Source of the DNA: Phaseolus vulgaris
Taxonomy: Eukaryota > Streptophyta > Magnoliopsida > Fabales > Fabaceae
Direction of reading: 5' to 3'
Length of the DNA stretch: 64,000 nt
NCBI RefSeq assembly: GCF_000499845.2
Contig: NC_023756.2
Span: forward strand, 5,327,306-5,391,305
Shown: positions 12,801 through 23,323 of the stretch, piece after piece
Position numbering within the stretch: the first letter of the stretch is position 1
Layout of the letters: each line of letters starts with the position of its first letter
Notes under the pieces: generated by a model
Told to the model about the DNA's origin: nothing
Database searches by the model: none
Seen by the model: only the letters and a program-made list of their open reading frames with translations
Translations under genes and position numbers: made by a program

Positions 12801-15800
12801 ATTTAATCCCGTATCATATCTTTGTTATTATGGGATATCAAATCTCCTCTATTTATTCTATTGGTTTCTTTTTCTCAATATAAACAAACACATCTGTGCT
12901 GTCCCACAAACACACGGTTTCATCCTAGTGCTTTTCTCTTCCCTAGAGTTAAACTTGGTATCAAAGATATTTAGAGTATCTTAGTCAAGCTTGAGAGAGT
13001 CATGAGTGGGTGTGTTTGAGATCCCACATTAGGATTATTCAACTTTCTTAAAATGGTATCATAACATCTTTATCCCCTTGTTCAAGAAGAAGAAATTGCA
13101 TTTAGACGGTTAATATTAGATTTATTTGAAAGGGTCACCCACCATATTATCCATGTACTAGGACCTAATAGTGTTGGGCGTGCAAAGTGTACTGGAAAAA
13201 CTCCACATTCCATCTTGGTTAGAAGAAAAAGCCTGACATGAGTATTTAAATAGGAGGCAATTCTCACCTTCTGAGCCAGTTCTACGGGAGTTGAATTAAG
13301 CCTAAATTCAAATTTTAAGAAGTAAATATATTTTTAACATCAAAAGAGGTCTTGCAAGAAAATAAAAATCTATAACCCCATTGCTAGTTGATGGAAAATA
13401 ATAAGAAATCTTTAATTTTATGACATGCATAGAAAGTTAGACGGTGAATGAAGCATGAGAGTTGGTTCAAAAGACAGCAGAGAATGAAGCATGGTAGCAA
13501 GACTACAATTAGTAATTGACGCTAAGTATGTTGAATGAAAACACCTTAAAAGGACCAAGTGTCCAAATCCTTTGATCCATTTACAATACAAATGACGGGA
13601 GTTGATGAAATCCAATAGAGCTCCAACTCAAACAATTCTCTGTCATTCAAATTTAAAGTATGAGAAAAGTGACTTTAAGAAAAATGGAACATTGAATGCT
13701 ATAAAAATTATGGCAAGAGAGCTATGTACAAAACTGGAAGATAGAGACATGGGAGGAAATTTCCCTGAACAGGCATTCTTTTACAATCTTAGTCGTATCC
13801 AGTTTTCTTCCCAAAAGTTAATACAAGAAATATTGCCACCTCGAAGGGAAGCAAAGATATAAACAACACATGTAAAAGGTAAAACAAGGCATGGACAATA
13901 ATGTAGCTTTTGCTTTTTGACGGAACACAAAGGTGTCACTTGATTTATGTAGCCTGCAACATCTAGTCAGAAAAGGCATTTATTTATATAAACTTAAAAT
14001 ATTCATTCTATTTATTTTGGTATTTTTAGTACTTGACCTGCCAGGCTAACAATGCAAGGTCTTAGTAATTTCATCAGTAGCATTTTCGCATAGGATCAAT
14101 GGTATGTTGGTGAAGTCACGAGAGATTGAGTGGAAGCCAAATCAGAAGAAGCCATAGAGTTATAGTGCCAAATGATGCCTAAAAGTGTGCTCTTTGTAGA
14201 AAAGAGTGCTCACTGGTGGTAAATGGAGGATTGCAGTGGTTTGCTGGTCGGTGCTTCATGTACATTACGATGTGGATAAAAAAAGACAACAAGGAAAACT
14301 TAGCTCTAATACCATAAAGAGTTTTTCTATTGTTTTGAATTGTGTGTTCAATCAGCTTGTAAATCCTTTATATATAATCATTATAATTAGGTAACCTAGT
14401 AATGGAGAATATCCCTGATTACTGAAGATCAAATAATATCTTTTACGAGAAGTTTCATTGAGTGATTTATTGTTATTGTGAAAAAGAGGGAAAAAATATT
14501 TTTACTCACGTGCTTTGCTCCCCCCTCCCCCTCTTCATTGTCTGTTTTAATTTTATCTAAAACTTAGTTATATCACTCAAATTTGGGCAGGAAAGAGGTC
14601 ATGCAACGTCTTACTCATATCACACCTGCTGAATTGGGTGGAAAAGCTCATCAGTCGCAGGATATTGATAATAAATTGGACCAGTGGCTTATGTATGCCA
14701 TGTTTGTCTGTTCATGTCCACCAGCTGCTCGAGAGTCTACCAAAGATCTTTACCATCTAATTTTCCCTTCACTAAAATCTGGATCTGATGCTCATGTTGT
14801 AAGAGTGCCTCACTTAACTTGTCATTTAGTCTATCTTCTCAAGCACTCAATGTCAAAGGATGAAGAGTTGCATGTGTACTTGATGTATTGTTTTGTATTT
14901 ATTTCAATGTTTTCAAAACCAAAATTATTAAAGAACACTCTGAGAATATTTTTGTTCTTTGTCGTTTTAAAAATAATTTGCCTTTTCATATGAAACTATT
15001 TGTAGTTCCTTAAGTGATTGAATGGCAAGAAAAACCAATCGAATCTGTAATTTGAATGAAGAAATTCAAGATAAAGTCAGATGCAAGTTATGCAGGCTGA
15101 AGGGCACTCTTTCATAATGTTTATTTTACTTATAAATACAATGTTGTGGTGACAGGTTTAAAAACGTTTTACTTTTAAATATCAATTACTATTCCTTCAT
15201 TTAACCTGTCTTGTGATCTCATTGTTTTCTTTTATAGTCTTTTATATTTCTTCTTTTATAGTTCTATCTATTTTGTGCATTTCCCTGACAAAAACTGTTT
15301 TGATTTATTCCCATTATATGCTAAATGAAATCATGTTCTTATTTGATTTTTGGTTGGTGCATAATGTTTGTATTTTGGTAGATAAGATTAAAGTTAGAAA
15401 TTTAATTCCATTTCTTGCATTTGTTCCAGTTGAATATCGTTTTTGTGTGGTTTCACAAAGAGTCTCTTTATATTTGCTAGTTTTGAGTCCTTTGCTATGT
15501 GGAAGAGGTAGTATGAAGATTATTGAATGTTAATTACAGCAATTTCGTATATAAAGGCATTTAAATTTTTCCTGCCAATTTTTTTACCCATCACTTTTGT
15601 TGTCTTTGTTATTGCTGACAAGGTTTCTGATATAGCATGCAGCGACCATGGCTCTTGGCCGCTCACATTTGGAAGCATGTGAAATCATGTTCAGCGAACT
15701 TTCATCTTTTATTGATGAGGTTTCATCTGAGACAGAAGGAAAACCAAAGTGGAAGGTATAGTTTTGGATGTGTGAAATTTGTTTTATTTCTATCCCCGCT

Positions 15801-18800
15801 TTTGAGGACTTGGAAGTAGGTAGTTATCATAAATTATGAATGATAAGAACAGTATGATAGTGAAAGAAATTAAATAAAGAGTTTTGAGTTCTTAAAACCT
15901 TTCTAGCATATTCAAACAATGTTACAGACAATGATTCATATTTATGTTGTGAAATTCTCGCACTATTGTTTCAGATGTTTCTTCTCCTGGATTGTTGAAT
16001 TAGTATTTGACACTTACAATATATATGTACATTTTATTCTTAGAGTCAAAAGGCTCGCCGGGAAGAGCTGCGTGTCCACATTGCAAATATTTATCGTACT
16101 GTTGCAGAAAATATATGGCCTGGCATGCTAGCACGGAAGCCAGTGTTCCGCCTGCATTATCTTAAATTCATTGATGAGACAACAAGACTAATCTCAACAA
16201 CTCCTGAAAGTTTTCAAGACATGCAACCATTCCGCTATGCACTTGCTTGTGTTCTAAGATCATTAGCCCCTGAATTTGTTGATTCAAAATCTGAGAAATT
16301 TGATGTTAGAACTAGAAAGCGACTCTTTGATCTTCTTCTCTCCTGGTGTGATGATACAGGCAGCGCATGGGGTCAAGATGGTGTCAGTGATTATAGACGT
16401 GAAGTTGATCGTTACAAGTCTTCTCAACATGCAAGATCAAAAGATTCTGTGGATAAAATATCATTTGACAAAGAGTTGAATGAACAGGTTGAGGCAATCC
16501 AGTGGGCATCCATGAATGCAATAGCATCACTTTTGTACGGACCATGTTTTGATGACAATGCAAGGAAAATGAGTGGCCGGGTGATATCTTGGATTAATGG
16601 TTTGTTTTTGGAGCCTACACCAAGGGCTCCATTTGGTTTCTCACCAGCTGATCCTAGAACTCCATCATATACCAAATACCAGGGGGAAGGTGGTCGAGGA
16701 GCTGCTGGTCGTGACAGGCACAAGGGTGGCCATCACCGAGTTTCTTTAGCGAAATTAGCATTGAAGAATCTTTTGCTTACAAATTTGGACTTGTTTCCTT
16801 CCTGTATTGATCAGGTAATGTTTCCATGTTATATTGTGCATTACATGCTAGGAAACATTATTATCCAACTAAGGATTTAGCAATGAAATCTAATCATATA
16901 TAAATAGTGATAGGGTGAAGAATAATAATATTGATTATCTAATCATATATACATATACATACATATATACATACATACATATATATACATACATACTTAT
17001 ATACATAGATACATACATTGTATCCGGTCTATCTAAAGTAGTTATAAATATGAGATCTTAAGGGAGGAAACAACACTCTCTAAATTTCAAATTCCTTTGT
17101 ATTATTCTCAAATATAATCATTAGAAAATTTGTGATTGTGAAAATATTTATATGATTTTTTTTTATAAAAAAATGATAATATTTGGAAGATATGTATTAG
17201 TGATGTAAATAAAAAATATTTTAGGATATGCAAACTGACATTGTGCGCTAATCCTTTATTTCTCGTAGTTTCCTTATTTCCTGTTTCAAGGATAGTTGTT
17301 CTCCTATAAAGATTGAATCATGTATTGTGTGTGACAAAAATTAATAAAACCACTGTTCCTTTTCAACTACTAGAGTATAGAATACACCAATGCTTCCTCA
17401 ATCAATGAATCAAGTTCTATAAACATGCTTGGCAAACACTGCATAACCTCACAAACTAAGCTTTGAATAAATGTTAAAAACAAGTTGCCAATTGGTGTAA
17501 GAAGGCAGTTTCTGGACGTTAAAGTTTGAGTGGGAAAGTAAAATGTGTTATGCATTTCTCTTAGTGATAGGCTGTTAGAAAATAGAACTACGCAGGAAGT
17601 ATTTTTCTTAATTAATGTCAAGAAAGGTAATGTGACATTAGAGACTATCCATTTATTAGCATATAATAGATGAACTCAGGATTGGAGCCCTCCATATCTC
17701 TTTGATGTGAAGTGATGGCCTGTGCCACCTGGGCCATTCTTCTATGATAAGCCAAGGCCTGATGACTATTTGAAGAAATAAAGCACACCAACAAACCTAA
17801 GGACTCATTTGAGATGGTTAAGTTTTTAGTTTTCCAATAATAATTTTAAAACAAAACAGCTCGGAAAAAAAATTGAGCTGAAATGGTTTTTAACTCAATT
17901 TTGAAACACTTCTATATTGATTTTCAAAAACAAGAAAGGATTTATGAATTTGGTTTAGTTTTAAAAAATACATTCTCAACTCTTGACAATGACCCTTTTA
18001 ATTGTCACTGTCACTTTCAGCACTGTCACCATCACCACCACTATACCATCATCACTACCACCAACATTCATACTTTCTCTGCTTGCACTGCAAGCACCAT
18101 GATGGTCATTGCTACCTACCAATAACATTGTTACTGCCTCCACCAACTCTGCTACCATCTTGCCATTGTTGTCACCACGTCACTGCTACTAATGTTGCTG
18201 CCACCATTACAACTATTATAATCGTATTTAACAGGATAGAGAGTTTTGTAATAAACTAAATATTTTGGAAGTATAAAATAGAAAATAAAACATAATTTAA
18301 AACTGAAAATCACCCAAAACTAAAATTTGGTTTTAGTTTAAAAAAATTGAAACTTACAACTAAAACCAGCGCAAACGGACCATATGGGAAGGTGAACACT
18401 GGATTTTAAATCACTCTAGTAATTGTTCAATTTACTTTTTTAAAGGTCTATGCTTAATCAACTTCATCCTCAATCAAAATAAGCGTAGTCCCATAGCTCT
18501 CACCATTATAAATTGTAATGCCTCTTATATTTATCACCAAACTAAATCATGCCATCTCTTTTGGTCTTCATTGGCCTGGAGAATACCCTATTTTTATGTG
18601 GTCTCCATACGACACCATGCCCAGTTCTACACTTGTGTATGCTTTTTTTTCCTGATATTTGGAAAGTTGTAAACTTGAAAGCCAAATAACATGAATGGGG
18701 AGGAAATATGATTTTGTTCCATACGCAGTTTTTTTGTTAATTTTTTCAGATATAGTTTCTGTAAGCAGTGCCCTTCTGATTTTTGACAACCTATTCATTT

Positions 18801-21800
18801 TATCTATACAATGTCATACTGGCATTATAGCTTATCCAACCTAATTGATCTCTGCAGTGCTACTACTCTAATTCTTCTGTAGCTGATGGATACTTCAGTG
18901 TACTGGCTGAGGTCTACATGCGCCAGGAGATACCGAACTGTGAAATACAAAGATTATTGAGTCTGATCCTTTACAAGGTGGTAGACCCATCAAGACAAAT
19001 TCGTGACGATGCACTTCAGATGCTGGAGACGCTTTCTGTTCGTGAATGGGCTGAGGATGGCATTGAGGGTTCAGGAAGTTATCGAGCTGCCGTTGTTGGT
19101 AATCTTCCTGATTCCTATCAACAATTCCAATACAAGCTTTCCTGTAAGCTTGCCAAAGATCATCCTGAATTAAGCCAACTTCTTTGTGAGGAGATTATGC
19201 AGAGGCAGTTAGATGCTGTTGATATAATTGCACAGCATCAGGTCTTGACATGCATGGCTCCATGGATTGAGAACCTTAATTTCTGGAAACTCAAAGAAGG
19301 CTGGAGTGAAAGGTTACTGAAAAGTCTCTACTATGTAACATGGCGGCATGGTGACCAATTTCCCGATGAAATTGAGAAACTTTGGAGCACAATTGCTAGC
19401 AAAAATAAGAATATCAGCCCTGTTTTAGATTTCTTGATAACAAAAGGCATTGAAGATTGTGATTCAAATGCATCAACTGAAATAAGTGGCGCATTTGCTA
19501 CATACTTCAGTGTTGCAAAACGGGTAAGTCTTTATTTAGCACGAATATGCCCTCAACGGACTATAGATCACCTAGTTTTCCAATTGTCTCAACGACTACT
19601 AGAGGATAGCATGGAGCCAGTTGTAAGTAAGGGTGATGCCAATGCAAATTTTGTGCTAGAATTCTCACAAGGTCCTGCTGTGGCCCAAATGACGTCAGTT
19701 ATGGATAACCAACCACACATGTCCCCATTGCTTGTAAGAGGTTCTTTAGATGGTCCACTAAGAAATGTTAGTGGGAGCTTGAGCTGGAGAACAGCAGGTA
19801 TGACAGGCCGGAGTGTATCAGGTCCATTAAGTCCAATGCCTCCAGAGTTGAACATTGTCCCAGTAAGCGCTGGGCGGTCCGGACAGCTCCTTCCAGCCCT
19901 GGTTAATATGTCAGGACCCTTGATGGGTGTTAGAAGCTCAACAGGGAGTTTACGTAGCCGCCATGTTTCACGAGACAGTGGAGATTATCTTGTTGACACT
20001 CCAAACTCAGGTGAAGATGGACTGCATGGTGGGAGTGCTATGCATGCTGTGAATGCAAAAGAACTTCAATCAGCCTTACAGGGCCATCAGCAGCACTCAC
20101 TTACGCATGCAGATATAGCACTGATTCTTCTTGCTGAAATTGCATATGAAAATGATGAAGATTTCCGCCAATACTTGCCTCTACTCTTTCACGTTATCTT
20201 TGTTTCAATGGATAGCTCAGAAGACATTGTACTTGAGCATTGCCAGCATTTACTTGTTAATTTGTTATATTCCCTAGCAGGACGCCACTTAGAACAGTAT
20301 GAGGTTGAAAATAATGATAGGGAGAACAAACAGCAAGTTGTGAGCTTAATTAAATATGTACAATCTAAGCGAGGAAGCATGATGTGGGAGAATGAAGATC
20401 CAACAGTTGTAAGAACTGAGCTTCCAAGTGCAGCACTTCTTTCTGCCCTTGTTCAGAGCATGGTGGATGCTATCTTCTTCCAAGGAGATCTTCGGGAAAC
20501 TTGGGGAGAAGAAGCTCTTACATGGGCTATGGAGTGTACATCAAGACACCTTGCCTGTCGATCACATCAGATCTACCGTGCACTTCGACCAAGTGTAACA
20601 AGTGATTCTTGTGTATCACTTCTTCGGTGCCTCCATAGATGCCTGGGAAATCCAGTACCTCAAGTTTTGGGATTTGTTATGGAAATTTTGATGACATTGC
20701 AAGTTATGGTCGAGAATATGGAGCCAGAGAAGGTGATACTCTACCCACAGCTGTTTTGGGGATGTGTTGCGATGATGCACACTGATTTTGTCCATGTCTA
20801 CCGCCAGGTTCTAGAGCTATTCTCTCATGTGATTGACCGTTTATCTTTTCGTGATCGGACAACAGAAAATGTACTCCTTTCAAGTATGCCCAGAGATGAA
20901 CTTGATAGTAGTGATTTAGGAGAATTTCAGCGCACAGAATCTAAAAGTGGCTACGAACCTCTACAAGAGGGGAGTTTGCCAACTTTTGAAGGGGTTCAGC
21001 CCCTTGTTCTTAAAGGACTTATGTCGAGTGTCAGTCACAGTGTTGCAATTGATGTTCTCTCTCGTACAACAGTTCATTCATGCGATTCTATATTTGGTGA
21101 TGCTGAGACAAGACTCCTGATGCACATCATAGGATTACTCCCTTGGCTTTGTCTTCAACTTAGTAAAGACATAGTGATAGGTCCAGTTTCACCCCTCCAA
21201 CATCAATATCAGAAGGCATGCTCTGTTGCTGTCAATATAGCAATTTGGTGTCGAGCAAAATCTTTTGATGAATTAGCTACTGTATTTATGATTTACTCTC
21301 GAGGAGAGATTAAGAGTATTGATAATTTTCTGGCTTGTGTTTCACCTCTTTTATGTAATGAATGGTTTCCAAAACATTCAACTTTGGCCTTTGGACACTT
21401 GCTAAGGCTACTAGAAAAAGGACCAGTTGAGTATCAACGTGTCATTCTACTCATGCTCAAAGCTCTCCTCCAGCACACACCAATGGACGCTACCCAGAGT
21501 CCACATATCTATGCAATTGTGTCCCAATTGGTGGAAAGCACTTTGTGTTGGGAGGCACTAAGTGTGTTAGAAGCCCTTCTACAAAGTTGCAGCTCATTGA
21601 CCGGTTCTCATCCATATGAACAAGGTTCATTTGAGAACGGATATGGCGGAACTGAAGAGAAGTTGCTTGCTCCACAAACCTCATTCAAGGCCCGAAGTGG
21701 CCCTCTACAGTATGGCTTTGGTTCGGGACTAAGCTCAGCTTTTACACCTGGACAGCTTGGTTCAACCGAGTCTGGGATGACAACCAGAGAGGTATCTCTG

Positions 21801-21908
21801 CAGAATACTCGTTTGATTCTTGGTCGGGTATTGGACAGAAGTGCGTTAGGTAAGAGAAAGGACCAGAAAAAGCTAGTCCCTTTTGTGCCCAATATTGGTA
21901 ACCCGTGA
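3814..21908 (+). CDS. FURRY/MOR2-PAG1-type cell morphogenesis protein, 5' end missing
   Basis: Exons: 3814-3909, 4855-4972, 5049-5315, 5404-5505, 9260-9617, 9728-9841, 10437-11065, 11234-11430, 14591-14798, 15636-15755, 16044-16814, 18858-21908. All borders are GT/AG and the frame holds throughout, giving 2009 residues and a TGA stop. The first exon starts with one base of a split codon, then [10 protein letters not shown], so about 150 residues lie upstream. Recognisable blocks are [15 protein letters not shown], the [20 protein letters not shown] block (residues about 85-105), [37 protein letters not shown] and, in the 1016-residue last exon, [15 protein letters not shown] and [19 protein letters not shown]. 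The family has MOR2-PAG N-terminal, middle and C-terminal domains built of HEAT/ARM-like helices. Yeast, worm and fly members scaffold NDR kinases in polarised growth; the plant role is less clear. No break is seen. Introns 4 (3.75 kb), 8 (3.16 kb) and 11 (2.0 kb) are swollen by repeats. This is probably a normally expressed host gene. Confidence 0.93.
3910..4854. other. Intron 1 (as numbered in this window) of the FURRY-like gene
   Basis: This is T-rich intron sequence with a GTATAT donor at 3910 and a TTTTTATAG acceptor ending at 4854. No repeat or gene was recognised in it. Confidence 0.7.
5640..5905 (+). repeat. TRIM-like small LTR element, copy 1 (partial)
   Basis: An LTR-like end (GGTCCATTTTCTAAA) is followed directly by ATGGTATCATAG at 5653, a degenerate match to the initiator-methionine tRNA primer site TGGTATCAGAGC. 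A short spacer contains ACAAATATCTAGTTC. A second LTR-like unit then runs from about 5776 (GTTAGAAATTCCTCATTG) to 5900, with ACAAGCCAGTTTTGTGAG inside. The miniature LTR, primer site and LTR layout without coding capacity fits a TRIM element. Other copies lie at 6855-7105, 7975-8190, about 13005-13310 and 41160-41290. Confidence 0.6.
6241..6815. repeat. Minisatellite: 32 units of 15 bp, then 5 units of 19 bp
   Basis: Positions 6241-6720 hold exactly 32 head-to-tail 15-bp units of the type TGACTGTTGAGTAGC, with no length change. Fifteen consecutive units (6406-6630) are identical. Variants are grouped in blocks (TGCCTAATGAGTAT at the left, GATGAGTAAC at the right). At 6721 the period changes to 19 bp (TAGTGAACTAGTGAGTAAC type) for five units ending at 6815. 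It lies in intron 4 of the FURRY-like gene, more than 700 bp from the nearest exon. All three frames are open on the minus strand but no start codon is present. Confidence 0.96.
6855..7105 (-). repeat. TRIM-like small LTR element, copy 2 (inverted)
   Basis: This is the same family as 5640-5905, in the opposite orientation. CTCACAAAACTGGCTTGTAA near 6886 is the reverse complement of the LTR core. TAGATATTTGTGGG near 6991 matches the spacer. CTGATACCAACTTTAG at 7091 is the reverse complement of a primer site (TTGGTATCAG). The 5' LTR, which should lie above 7105, is not clear. Confidence 0.55.
7500..7870 (-). pseudogene. Copia reverse transcriptase/RNase H tail fragment
   Basis: On the minus strand, near 7500-7630, [17 protein letters not shown] is followed by [14 protein letters not shown]. 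This matches the conserved end of Copia RNase H (usual form ...Q-(W/V)-A-D-(I/L)-L-T-K-P-L, then a (L/F)R.KL block). Upstream frames to about 7870 carry stops. It is an isolated, dead fragment within intron 4 of the FURRY-like gene and antisense to it. Confidence 0.75.
7975..8190 (+). repeat. TRIM-like small LTR element, copy 3
   Basis: The spacer piece ACAAATATCTAGCCC and GAGATATCCAGTCCTTG at about 8013-8056 is followed by an LTR-like unit. That unit starts TGTGTTTGAGATCCCACATC near 8060 and contains TATACAAGTCGGTTTTTGAG and TAGACTTTAAGTCCAC, up to about 8180. It is the same family as copy 1 with a more diverged LTR. Confidence 0.55.
8191..9259. other. Remainder of intron 4, with a 75-bp tandem duplication
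   Basis: Two adjacent related units start TGTATTTATTATACACAAAT at 8379 and TGTATTTATCATACCCAAAT at 8454 (period 75 bp), both containing TTGATCCTTATTTATA. The following sequence to about 8700 is LTR-like in composition but has no defined end. Nothing else was recognised before the acceptor at 9259. Confidence 0.55.
9842..10436. other. Intron 6 of the FURRY-like gene
   Basis: AT-rich intron with donor GTAATT at 9842 and acceptor TTTTGTAG ending at 10436. No repeat or gene was recognised. Confidence 0.7.
11431..14590. other. Intron 8 of the FURRY-like gene, repeat-filled
   Basis: The donor is GTAAGT at 11431 and the acceptor is GGGCAG ending at 14590. Near 12590-12965 the sequence looks like a decayed Copia LTR, ending in TTGGTATCAAAG, a near match to the plant Copia primer site. 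A TRIM-like piece follows at about 13005-13310. The open frame at 13602-13862 shows no family I know. The rest is AT-rich. Confidence 0.6.
13005..13310 (+). repeat. TRIM-like repeat, diverged copy
   Basis: TGTGTTTGAGATCCCACATT at about 13013 and AAAATGGTATCATAAC at 13050 match the LTR start and primer-site junction of the copies in intron 4. A second LTR-like unit ends near 13310 with GCCTAAATTCAAATTTTAAG and contains a GAGCCAGTTCTACGGGAGTT segment. The matches are partial, so this may be a related family rather than the same one. Confidence 0.45.
14799..15635. other. Intron 9 of the FURRY-like gene
   Basis: T-rich intron with donor GTAAGA at 14799 and acceptor GATATAG ending at 15635. The open frame at 15213-15533 is T-rich intron sequence without family resemblance. 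Confidence 0.7.
16945..17010. repeat. ATAC-type microsatellite
   Basis: Repeated ATATATACATACATAC words form an impure tetranucleotide/dinucleotide array in intron 11. Confidence 0.85.
18000..18200. repeat. CAC/CCA-rich low-complexity stretch
   Basis: Irregular CAC, ACC and CAT triplets on the plus strand contrast with the AT-rich intron around them. Open frames on both strands here are by-products of this composition. Confidence 0.75.
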
Positions 21909-23323
21909 TTGTATAATTCATTTTCTGTATATATTCTGTCCAAAGATGAAGTAGGGATTGCTACAGGATAGACGTTGTACATACTACATAGGCTGGGATG
22001 AGAGTTTTGTAACATTCTGTGTAGTTGTAGACAAATCATTTTGTTGTCAAATAGCATGCATAATTTAACTTCGATGGTACCACTGCAATGTAGTTTTTCA
22101 GCTGTTTCTTCCTGCCCTATACGATTTTGCTCCATTTATATTTATTTCTTTCTTCTCTCTCTTTATAGTTTTGAGGCGCATAAATTCAGAGCGAAGTGCA
22201 TATAATTGGAAAAGGAAAGTATGTTTCTATTTGACTCTGCCATTAAAGAAAACCCTAGAAATAATTTTATCAGTTGCTGCACAGTAGTTATTTAACATTC
22301 ACAGTAGATCGTTTTAAGCCATTTGTAACAACGTCATTTATTAGTTTTCCTTATTTCTTTTGAATGAGTTAATTTAAGTTTAAGATAAGAAATATTGTAC
22401 AAGATTATCATACACACCTAATCCAATCATATGTTAAACCTCTCGAAAGAGTTTGACAGTTGTATTATTTTAATGATGCATTAAAAAAGATCATACATAC
22501 ACATGGGGTTAACCATCGTTGATATTGCAATAATAAAACAAATATAAGTAGATTTAATGGTGTCTTGAGTGACTAAACAAGTATTTTGATAGGAGTAATC
22601 TCTGCGTGCTTAATGGTGACTTAAGCTCTGATTGATAGTTGGGCTGCATTTGTGAGATGTGGTTATTAGGGATGAAGGATTTCAAAGAAGAAAGAAGCAT
22701 CACTAACATCACAAAGTTATCAATGATAAATATTTGTTCACTCAAAATGGGTTTTGTTACCAGCATTTATTTATAAACTCTGAGGGAAATTTTGAAAAAA
22801 AAAATATTAATCACATGTCAAAATTCTATCAGTTTTTATTGAAATACTGAAAGACCAAATCCTCAGTGATCCTAAGTTTTAGGTGCCCATATGTTTTTTG
22901 CTTTAAACTAATTTAGTTCTTGAAACATAGAACGCGAGATCTCGATAATCTTTCTATAAAAAGCTTGTTATTATATCTTATACCAAAGTATTACGTGACA
23001 CCGTTTTAATGTTCTAGTAGCATGTTAGTTTCACTGTCTTGGTGTTTGCATGTGTTTGATCTGACTTTAAATTTCCATCTTCAGTTTCAATTTCACGTTA
23101 GATGTGTAAAAAACATTCAAAACCTACTTCCAACACCGCGTTTGGAACCACATGGAAGGAAGAAAAAAACTCGAAGACCATATTAATAGAGAAAGGGAAA
23201 CTCACTTGGAGATCATTAACTCTAGTAGCAATTTTTATTTTTTGTAATGATAAATGTCCTTTACACACTTTTGAACATGTTACCAAGACTTGGACTTCAA
23301 TGAAAGTTTCAAGAAAATAAAAT
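21909..23323. other. 3' flank of the FURRY-like gene and spacer to the transporter genes
   Basis: This holds the probable 3' UTR of the FURRY-like gene just after the TGA at 21906, with no unambiguous polyadenylation signal chosen. The convergent 3' end of the first AVT6-type gene lies at the right. The two transcription units are tail to tail. The open frames here are antisense or AT-rich by-products. Confidence 0.6.

Larger units (their letters stand above)
16815..18857. other. Intron 11 of the FURRY-like gene
   Basis: Donor GTAATG at 16815; acceptor CTCTGCAG ending at 18857. It contains an ATAC/ATAT microsatellite at about 16945-17010 and a CAC/CCA-rich low-complexity stretch at about 18000-18200. 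No coding exon is supported; [10 protein letters not shown] joins [13 protein letters not shown] directly across it. Confidence 0.75.

Noticed and set aside
13602..13862. 86-codon plus-strand frame in intron 8
   Set aside because: No family match; the FURRY-like protein reads across the intron without it.
15213..15533. 106-codon plus-strand frame with hydrophobic stretches
   Set aside because: It lies in intron 9 of the FURRY-like gene; hydrophobicity follows from T-rich sequence.
18002..18259. His/Ser-rich frames on both strands
   Set aside because: They are caused by CAC/CCA low-complexity sequence in intron 11.
19589..19855. 88-codon minus-strand frame
   Set aside because: It is antisense within the long last exon of the FURRY-like gene.
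21608..22135. 175-codon minus-strand open frame
   Set aside because: It overlaps the end of the FURRY-like coding exon in antisense and has no family resemblance.
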